Source of the DNA: SHLQ01 sp964196045
GTDB taxonomy: Bacteria; Actinomycetota; Acidimicrobiia; Acidimicrobiales; SHLQ01
Length of the DNA: 22,419 bases
Assembly (NCBI GenBank): GCA_964196045.1
Contig: CAXMRH010000186.1
Span: 1-22,419, forward strand
Reading direction: 5' to 3'
Translations under genes and position numbers: made by a program
Notes under the pieces: model-generated
Database searches by the model: none
Seen by the model: only the letters and a program-made list of their open reading frames with translations
What the model was told of the DNA's origin: nothing
Part shown: piece after piece, positions 17,189-22,419 of the stretch
Position numbering within the stretch: position 1 is the stretch's first letter
Layout: each line of letters starts with the position of its first letter

Positions 17189-17734
17189 TTAGCTGCTTCG
17201 GGCAACGTTGACTTCGGTCGGGTTGGACAACATATCGAACACTGCCGAGTACTTGGTTCCGGCAGCCATCAGCGCATCCTTCTGTTCGTCGTCACAGTCG
17301 GCGTCGATGTCGAACTCGATGTCGACGTTGCTGAAGCCCTTGCGGATGTCGGGGTCGATACCCAGGACGCCCCGTACGTCGATGTCGGCACTCACCTTGG
17401 AGGAGACCCGGTTCAGCTGGATGTTGCGAGCCGCGGCGCCCGTGGCGATGCCGGCGGTGATACAGGCTGCGAGGGCATGAAGCACGTACTCCTGTGGCGT
17501 TGGACCATGCCCATGACCCAGAGTCGGGTGGTCGGCGTCGTAGGAGTACTCCTCCACATGCACCTGGTCGGCACCGATGCCGTACCACGCATGGATCGTC
17601 GACCGACTCGCGGTTCCCTCAACCCAGTCGTTCTTGGCGGAGAACCGGAACTGGGCGAGCTCGCCATTTTCGCGCATCTTGCCAATTGCCCCGAACATCT
17701 TGTCGCAGGGTACGCCGTTGATCTCCTCAGCCAT
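17189..17734 (-). CDS. OsmC family protein
   Basis: A 181-residue OsmC/Ohr-superfamily protein, a family of thiol peroxidases that detoxify organic hydroperoxides and of related proteins of unknown role. The core motif GPTPQEYVLHALAACITAG gives the first reactive cysteine, Cys91. The second, resolving cysteine of active OsmC/Ohr enzymes is replaced: the matching segment reads KYSAVFDML (serine in place of cysteine). This puts it in the single-cysteine branch, whose activity is unclear. The frame runs far upstream, but the ATG at 17734 has an AAGGAG ribosome binding site and gives the usual length. It is divergent from the methyltransferase pseudogene, with 72 bases between them, and sits between the two 88-bp repeats. 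Confidence 0.88.
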   Translation of the reverse strand: MAEEINGVPCDKMFGAIGKMRENGELAQFRFSAKNDWVEGTASRSTIHAWYGIGADQVHVEEYSYDADHPTLGHGHGPTPQEYVLHALAACITAGIATGAAARNIQLNRVSSKVSADIDVRGVLGIDPDIRKGFSNVDIEFDIDADCDDEQKDALMAAGTKYSAVFDMLSNPTEVNVARSS

Positions 17735-17806
17735 GTCCGCTCCTTCTTTTGTCGTCACGGCGAAGCTAGCAAAGATACAGTGATCGCACCGTTGAGCGGA
17801 GATATC

Positions 17807-18468
17807 ATGTCGTGGGAGATGGTCGATGAGGGCTGGGGACGTAGGGCCGTCGAATTCGCAACCCTGAATGAACCGGCGAACTGCCGCGAGTACGTCACGA
17901 TGCACCATCGGCTCGGTGTTGGCGAAGGCGATCGGCTCCTGGATGTTGCGTGCGGCTCGGGTCTGGCCATCGAGCTCGCAAGGGCAAGGGGCGCCGCCTG
18001 TGCCGGGATCGACGCGTCGCAGCGCCTGATAGCGATCGCACTCGACCGGAATCCGGATTGCGACATCAGGGTGGGTGACATGCAGGCTCTTCCGTGGGGC
18101 AATGAAACCTCCGATGTCGTGACCGGCTTCCGCGGCATCTGGGGCACGACACCGGAAGCGGTCGATGAGGCCCACCGTGTGCTGGTTCCGGGCGGGCGTC
18201 TGGCCATTACCGTGTGGGGGAATGTGGGAAAATCGCCCGGAGCATGGATGATGGCACCATTCCTCTGGGCGACCGACGAGAAGGTCCAACATCAGGCCAA
18301 CATGGTCGCCCTTGGGCGTCCACCGGCCCCGCCTATGAAGCGATCCAGAGTATCGGCGAAGAGGAATTCATCACCCGGGCGACCGAGCTGGCCGCCCGGC
18401 ACATGCGCGATGGGCTCCCGTTGCGTGGCCAGATCGAGCTGTTCGGGTACCTGGGAACGAAACGCTGA
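17807..18468 (+). pseudogene. SAM-dependent methyltransferase with internal frameshifting deletion
   Basis: The first 170 codons from the ATG at 17807 encode a class I methyltransferase: RLLDVACGSGLAIELA (SAM-binding motif I at about 43-58), GIDAS (motif II region), VGDMQALPW, and VLVPGGRLAITVWG. At about 18313-18318 the sequence jumps to another frame, which continues ASTGPAYEAIQSIGEEEFI and ends RDGLPLRGQIELFGYLGTKR followed by TGA at 18466. In relatives some 40-50 residues separate these two parts, so a deletion that is not a multiple of three has joined them. Translation from the normal start would run on in the wrong frame to 18730. Loss of the segment that shapes the acceptor site makes an active enzyme unlikely. 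A sequencing error alone would not explain the missing residues. Confidence 0.8.
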
Positions 18469-18472
18469 TCGA

Positions 18473-19720
18473 TCACTCCGGGCCGTGAAGGTAGGCGACG
18501 AGGTGGTCGGCCAAGTCCTTTGTGTCGCCGCCTGCACCGTGCAGAAAGCTCGATCTTCGTCGGCGGAGAAAGGTGCTGCCGAGGCAGTACACGCCAGGGG
18601 CATCCACCACCCCACCGTCGTGGCGGAGATGCCCGGCCGAGTCGAACACGGGCAGATCGACCCAGGAGAGATCGGGACGGAAACCGGTAGCCCAGACGAT
18701 CGTCGAGATTTCACCAGAACCCAGATCTAGGGTCAGCGGCGCCCCTCGCTCGACAGGGGTCGCTTCGTACCGTTCGCCCGAACCGACCTCGCGATCCGGT
18801 TCGTGCTCCGCTATCCACTCGTCGATGTCATCGAGAAGCCGCCCCAGTTTCTGGTCTGCCAGCGCACAATGATTGCGCAACCCACCCGAGAACATCGCCG
18901 TCCCATCTCGAATCGCACCCAACCGACCCCGGAGCTGAACACCTGCGTCGGTGAGAGTATTGAGATCGAGGGTCCGACGTTCAGGGGTGCCGACGAGCTG
19001 CGGGGACGCCCCCTTCCGGGCCTTCAGGATCTCATCGATCTCGTCGTAGCGTTCGTCGAGTCGACCAATGGCCTCCATCCAATGCTGGATATCGAGTCCA
19101 CGGTAGGTACGAGGCATTCTGACGTGCTCCCCCACCGACAAGGTCACCGGACGACCCGAGGTGCGGATCTCATCGGCAAGCTGGATGCCGGTGGCCGCAG
19201 CACCGACCACGAGGACTCCGCCCTCGGCCAATTGTTCCGGGTTGCGATACTCGAGCGGGTTCACCTGCTCGACTCCGGCGGGCACTTCACGGGCGAAATC
19301 CGGGATGCTGGGCAGGGTGCTTGCACCGCCGGCCAGAACGACGCACTGGCACCGCCACGCGCCCTGATCGGTCTCGACGTCGTAGCCGTCGGCGGCCGCC
19401 CGGACTGCGGTCACTGTGGTCCGAGCACGGACCGGCGCGTCGACCTCAGCAGCGTAGGCGTCGATGAAGCCAACGATCTCGCTGCCGGTCATGAAGCCAT
19501 CCGGGTCGGCACCGTCGTAGACCTGACCCGGCAGCCGGGTCTGCCAGTTGGGGGTCAGCAGCGTGAAGTTGTCCCAGCGCTGGGTCCGCCACGAGTTCGC
19601 GACTTCGCCCCGTTCAAGCACCACATGGTCGATGGCCCGGTCTGACAAGCGTTTGCTCATGGCCAAGCCGTTGTGCCCACCGCCGATGATCACGACAGTG
19701 TTCCTCTGATCAGAAGTCAC
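18473..19720 (-). CDS. NAD(P)/FAD-dependent oxidoreductase (flavin monooxygenase-like)
   Basis: A 415-residue two-dinucleotide-binding flavoprotein of the flavin-containing monooxygenase/CzcO-like group. It has an FAD loop VVIIGGGHNGLAMS (GGGHNG at 13-18), the ERGEVANSWR segment followed by WDNFTLLTPNW, a second Rossmann loop for NAD(P) (VLVVGAAATGIQLADEI), and the ATGFRPD signature near the C-terminus. It ends with a GCLGSTFLR-type glycine region. I chose the GTG at 19720 because the FAD loop should start about ten residues in; the upstream ATG at 19783 adds unlike sequence. It is convergent with the methyltransferase pseudogene (stops four bases apart) and lies between the two 88-bp repeats. 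The substrate is unknown. Confidence 0.85.
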   Translation of the reverse strand: MTSDQRNTVVIIGGGHNGLAMSKRLSDRAIDHVVLERGEVANSWRTQRWDNFTLLTPNWQTRLPGQVYDGADPDGFMTGSEIVGFIDAYAAEVDAPVRARTTVTAVRAAADGYDVETDQGAWRCQCVVLAGGASTLPSIPDFAREVPAGVEQVNPLEYRNPEQLAEGGVLVVGAAATGIQLADEIRTSGRPVTLSVGEHVRMPRTYRGLDIQHWMEAIGRLDERYDEIDEILKARKGASPQLVGTPERRTLDLNTLTDAGVQLRGRLGAIRDGTAMFSGGLRNHCALADQKLGRLLDDIDEWIAEHEPDREVGSGERYEATPVERGAPLTLDLGSGEISTIVWATGFRPDLSWVDLPVFDSAGHLRHDGGVVDAPGVYCLGSTFLRRRRSSFLHGAGGDTKDLADHLVAYLHGPE

Positions 19721-19929
19721 CGCGACAGTCTTCCAGATCAGCCGACCCACCCTCGACTTCATCGTGGGTGGCTGCACCCCCACGGTGATGATCGTGCGTA
19801 TCGTCCGACGACGTCAGCTACAGGCCGAGAGCTTGGAAGTCACACGAGGCGGTGGGGTCTGCCTCAACGACGCTGACCGCACTTCCTTTGTCAGGATGTG
19901 GGAGGAGTACGAAGAGCGGCCGATTCATC
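19721..19929. other. Intergenic stretch with an unassigned open frame
   Basis: The plus strand from 19764 is open up to and through the second repeat copy, and includes RTSFVRMWEEYEERP. I recognise no family, and the frame carries on into the non-coding repeat, so it may be a gene fragment cut by the repeat or chance coding. The promoter of the minus-strand flavoprotein gene should also be here. Confidence 0.35.
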
Positions 19930-20017
19930 ATCGTCAGAGTTTCTGTGGATGGTGGTGCTCTGTGTGGACAAACGCGCCCGGTGTGGCTGGGGAGTCCGAT
20001 TCGGAGGCTGAGAACGG
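19930..20017 (+). repeat. 88-bp dispersed direct repeat, copy B
   Basis: The second copy of the repeat at 16799-16886, same orientation, about 92% identical and gap-free. It keeps the TCCGA-T-TCGGA palindrome (19995-20005) and two DnaA-box-like nonamers on the minus strand: TTGTCCACA at 19971-19963 and CCATCCACA at 19952-19944. It is followed directly by GGAGGTGCAAATG, an RBS-plus-start look-alike whose frame closes after six codons. Homology between the copies ends sharply at both edges. Confidence 0.85.
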
Positions 20018-20137
20018 AGGTGCAAATGCCTTCGTTATCTCGATAAAATCAACAATTATGTGGTTCTGATCCGTCGCGATGGGCTAACCCTTCGAGGGCA
20101 GATTCAGCTCTTCGGATATGTTGGGACGAAGCGGTTA
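20018..20137 (+). pseudogene. C-terminal stub of a second methyltransferase
   Basis: The frame that includes 20042-20137 reads VVLIRRDGLTLRGQIQLFGY followed by VGTKR. This matches the C-terminus of the methyltransferase at 17807 (MRDGLPLRGQIELFGYLGTKR) at most positions, while the DNA has many silent-type differences, so it is a diverged paralogue and not a fresh copy. All of the SAM-binding part is missing; the fragment begins where the 88-bp repeat stops. The frame also runs past the normal end because the stop codon is gone. It lies just before the MaoC gene. Confidence 0.72.
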
Positions 20138-20186
20138 CGACCGCACCGCTCTTCTACAGTCGGTCGGGCAACAGCGAGGGAAAATC

Positions 20187-20585
20187 ATGATCAGCGTTGG
20201 GGACACCGCATCGCGAAGCCGGGTGGTCGAAGCTGAAGACATCGTGCGCTTCACTGAGATGACCGGCGACAAGAATCCTGTCCACTACGACCGCGAGCTA
20301 GCCGAACGAAGTCGATTCGGGCGCATCATCGTTCAGGGTGGTGTGACGTCGGGTCTGCTCAATGCCCTGGTGGCAGAGGACCTCCCAGGCCCGGGCTCGG
20401 TGTTTCTGAACATCAACTGGAACTTCAGAGCCGCTGTTGGCCCCGGCGACGAGATCACGGCAACCGCTGAGGTGTTGGAGGTCCGAGACGACAAGCCGAT
20501 GTACACGCTGTCAACCGTGATCACGAACCAAGATGGCGCGGTTGTCCTGGACGGATCGGCTCTCGTCTGGCATGAGCCTCTTTAG
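20187..20585 (+). CDS. MaoC-like (R)-specific enoyl-CoA hydratase
   Basis: A 132-residue single hot-dog-fold protein of the MaoC dehydratase family, expected to hydrate trans-2-enoyl-CoA esters to (R)-3-hydroxyacyl-CoA or a similar reaction. The hydratase dyad is visible as Asp28 and His33 in MTGDKNPVHYD, followed by the conserved glycine-rich GRIIVQGG. The fold continues with VFLNINWNFRAAVGPGDEITATAEV and ends DGSALVWHEPL. I chose the ATG at 20187, preceded by GAGGG at a fitting distance; an earlier ATG at 20118 lies within the methyltransferase stub region. It is intact although surrounded by broken genes. Its stop overlaps the end of the minus-strand monooxygenase fragment by 65 bases. Confidence 0.88.
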   Translation: MISVGDTASRSRVVEAEDIVRFTEMTGDKNPVHYDRELAERSRFGRIIVQGGVTSGLLNALVAEDLPGPGSVFLNINWNFRAAVGPGDEITATAEVLEVRDDKPMYTLSTVITNQDGAVVLDGSALVWHEPL

Positions 20586-21240
20586 CCAGAAGTCGACCCT
20601 CGTCGCGAACCAGTTCCTTTATGCGGTTGATGTCCCAGTTGTATGAGGCGATGTCACAGGTGATCGACGCGAAGTCGATACCGAGTTCGTCGCGTCGGTC
20701 CTGATACGAACTGAGCGGCTCGTTAGTGTTCGACGCCAACGATTCGACGATTGCTGCAGCGAGATTCTCGGCGTCACTGAGCGCGTCGGTGATCCCGTGA
20801 GCAGTCAACGGATCCTTGAAATACCCGGCGTCGCCGACGAGGGCCCAGCCTGGACCGCACGACTGCCGCATGTAGCTGGGCTGCCCTGCGTATCCGAGGA
20901 ATCGTTCTGTTGCCTTCGCGGAACTGAACGTCTCCGTGAACTCGGGCGCTGCTTCGTTGAGAAGGAGATCAAAGGCAGCCTTGGGGTCGCCGCGGAGAGA
21001 CTCCATGAATCGCGCCGACGGCGTTCCAACCCATACACAAAGTTGTTCGCCGTTCGTTGGGATCAACCCGGCAGTTGCATTCACGTTGTACGCCCAGTGG
21101 TAGCCAAGAATCCCCGGGTTCGAGAAGTAGCTGTAGATCATGGCCGTCGACCCGGGTTTCGACCAGTAGGTGTCAGCTTCGATCTGACGGGCGACGATCG
21201 ATCGAACTCCATCTGCACCGACGACCAGAGACGCTGAGAT
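20521..21240 (-). pseudogene. FAD-dependent monooxygenase, 5'-truncated
   Basis: Only the C-terminal half of a group A (PHBH-fold) flavoprotein monooxygenase or reductase is present. Reading on the minus strand from about 21240: SLVVGADGVRSIVARQIEAD (the DG motif that binds FAD and NAD(P)H), then GPGWALVGDAGYFKDPLTA and HGITDALSDAENLA (the GD motif at the FAD ribityl chain). The GxGxxG start domain, expected some 130-150 residues earlier, is absent: the frame hits a TGA at 21270-21268 and the sequence there belongs to a WD40 gene on the other strand. An ATG at 21141 opens a 206-codon frame, but it lacks the FAD-binding start and should be inactive. Its 3' end overlaps the MaoC gene. Confidence 0.8.
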
Positions 21241-21245
21241 GGTCC

Positions 21246-21784
21246 GTTCGCGATCGGACTCTCCATGTCATCGAGTTGGACGGCACGTTGAAGACCTACG
21301 ACTCGACAGCGGTGCTGACCGGTGAGACCGAGACGGGAATGACGCGAGTGGGATTCATCACCGTAGATCCGGCGAGTGGCAAAGTCGCGCTCGTCTCCAA
21401 GCCTGAGCTCGTGATCGTCGATCCAGGGACTGGCGCCGCGCGCCCTCCAGCAGAGATCGGCAGCATCAGCAACGTCGGCTTCGGGCGAGATGGAGAGCTA
21501 CTGGTATTCACACGCCACGACGGCACGGTGCGGCTCTGGGACGTCGAACGCGAGGAATACGTCGGGCTGGTCTGGAATGGCTCCGGGCAGGGCAGCAGCG
21601 GATCGCCATCGTGGTACGACGAGTCGACGGAATCGATGTGGGTTTCGTCGTCCGGCAAGTACCTCCAGATCCCTCTTAACCCCGAACGGTGGGTCGAGCG
21701 GGCATGCGACGTCGTCAGCCGCGATCTCACCCCGGACGAATGGGACCGCCCGGCAACGAGCCCCTTCGATCCGCCTGCCCTTGA
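21246..21784 (+). pseudogene. WD40-repeat protein, 5'-truncated and frameshifted near the end
   Basis: The plus strand encodes the last part of a beta-propeller protein like those fused to kinase, AAA or transcriptional-activator domains in Actinobacteria: LHVIELDGTLKTYDS, then LVFTRHDGTVRLWDVERE (a full WD40 blade ending), and WVERACDVVSRDLTPDEWDR, a typical C-terminal tail. Two lesions show decay. The 5' part is missing, as the sequence before about 21246 belongs to the monooxygenase on the other strand. After DEWDR, at about 21750, the frame is shifted: the expected tail PGNEPLRSACP and its TGA at 21782 are found in another frame. There is no start codon or RBS at the break. Confidence 0.75.
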
Positions 21785-21876
21785 CACCCCTCTCAGGGCG
21801 CGGCCTGGCAGGGTCCGGTCAAGCGAGGTAAGGCTGGAGTGTGGTCGACTGGAAACGACCACTCATCGTCGGTGAT

Positions 21877-22419
21877 TCAGGATTCGAGGAGGCGGTCGAG
21901 TCTTGCGGCGACTGCGCCATGCTGACCATCGTGCGGCGCGGTGTCCGTGAGGTGTCCGAGCCAGCTGATTGCGACGGTGTTATTTCGAACGAGCCAGGCA
22001 TCGGTGCCGGGGACGACCTTGCTGGCCGAGCCCCAATCCATCGACAGGTGGAAGACCTCACCAATTTCGTCAGGATCGGCCTCGACGAGCTTCCCGGTGA
22101 GCAACTTTCGTGGAGGTTCGTTGCCGACCTTCGCCACCTGCCAGCCCGACAACGCGTCGAGGGGCTTGTTGGGCACGTTGCAGTTGATGACCACCGGGGA
22201 AGGGGAGGGGTTTTCGATCATGCCCTCGACGATCTGGGCTGCGACGGTGGCCCCGGTTTCCCAGAGCATCCCTTCGACGATCTGACTCCAGTTCTGACCT
22301 TCGACGTCTTCGCCGTTGAACCCGATGCTCATCGCCAGTCCGCTGGCGCCGCGGTTGCGGCCCGTGAGAGCAGCTCCCACCGTGCCCGAGTGATACACCG
22401 ACCACCCGACATTCTGGCC
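21877..22419 (-). CDS. surE: 5'/3'-nucleotidase SurE (partial)
   Basis: The C-terminal 180 residues of a SurE-type survival protein, a metal-dependent phosphatase of nucleoside monophosphates; the N-terminus with the metal-binding DD lies beyond the window. Seen from the edge: GQNVGWSVYHSGTVGAALTG (the SurE asparagine motif N-x-G followed by SGTVGAA), RGASGLAMSIG, PVVINCNVPN, and a divergent C-terminal region ending VAARLDRLLES. It is intact as far as visible, with codon use like the left part of the window, so the disturbed region ends before it. It is convergent with the WD40 remnant. Confidence 0.85.
   Translation of the reverse strand, partial: GQNVGWSVYHSGTVGAALTGRNRGASGLAMSIGFNGEDVEGQNWSQIVEGMLWETGATVAAQIVEGMIENPSPSPVVINCNVPNKPLDALSGWQVAKVGNEPPRKLLTGKLVEADPDEIGEVFHLSMDWGSASKVVPGTDAWLVRNNTVAISWLGHLTDTAPHDGQHGAVAARLDRLLES

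Noticed and set aside
18803..19645. A 280-codon plus-strand frame
   Set aside because: Antisense to the flavoprotein oxidoreductase, which has both dinucleotide-binding motifs.
16799..20017. Replication origin suggested by DnaA-box-like motifs
   Set aside because: Only two box-like sites per repeat copy, no box cluster, no AT-rich unwinding element, and no dnaA, dnaN, gyrB or parA nearby.
20018..20046. GGAGG followed by ATG right after repeat copy B, suggesting a gene start
   Set aside because: The frame from that ATG ends after six codons, so it is at most a relic of a lost gene.
1..22419. CRISPR array, retron, or known anti-phage defence operon
   Set aside because: No regularly spaced repeats, reverse transcriptase, Cas, restriction or other defence-family genes were seen. 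The AddAB-type pair is best explained as general recombination repair.

Overview
The window looks like chromosome from a high-GC actinobacterium. Acidimicrobiia (Ilumatobacter-like) is my best guess, from the codon use, the family mix and the AddAB-type repair pair; this is an inference and no marker gene is present to prove it. No rRNA, tRNA or CRISPR array was found.

The left part (1-15358) is compact, ordinary gene content. It holds a sarcosine/dimethylglycine dehydrogenase-like flavoprotein (minus, cut by the window edge) preceded by a DUF2237 gene. Next come two translationally coupled genes for an AddB-like Fe-S nuclease and an AddA-like UvrD helicase-nuclease, then a conserved-looking small protein of unknown function. 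A tandem-FKBP lipoprotein (minus), a YcaQ-type DNA glycosylase (plus) and an EamA transporter (minus) follow. The part ends with a GH13 alpha-glycosidase overlapping a YbaK-type tRNA deacylase (plus). Double-strand-break processing (AddAB) and crosslink/alkyl-lesion repair (YcaQ) therefore lie close together but are not one operon.

The right part (about 15.4-21.9 kb) is different: intact genes alternate with wreckage. I see a tyrosine-integrase N-terminal fragment broken by a stop and a frameshift; a small secreted four-cysteine protein with a strong RBS; an IS110-like transposase C-terminal remnant; and an 88-bp direct repeat at 16799 and 19930 carrying two DnaA-box-like motifs each. Between the repeat copies lie an OsmC protein, a methyltransferase with an internal frameshifting deletion and a flavoprotein oxidoreductase. 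Beyond the second copy come the C-terminal stub of a second methyltransferase, an intact MaoC hydratase, and a site where a divergent pair (FAD monooxygenase and WD40 protein) has lost both 5' ends at one junction. The region reads as an old integration and recombination site that has been shrinking by deletion.

The window ends inside a SurE nucleotidase gene. I did not find a convincing new multi-gene system. The most notable signals are the dispersed repeat, the decayed mobile elements around it and the double 5' truncation.
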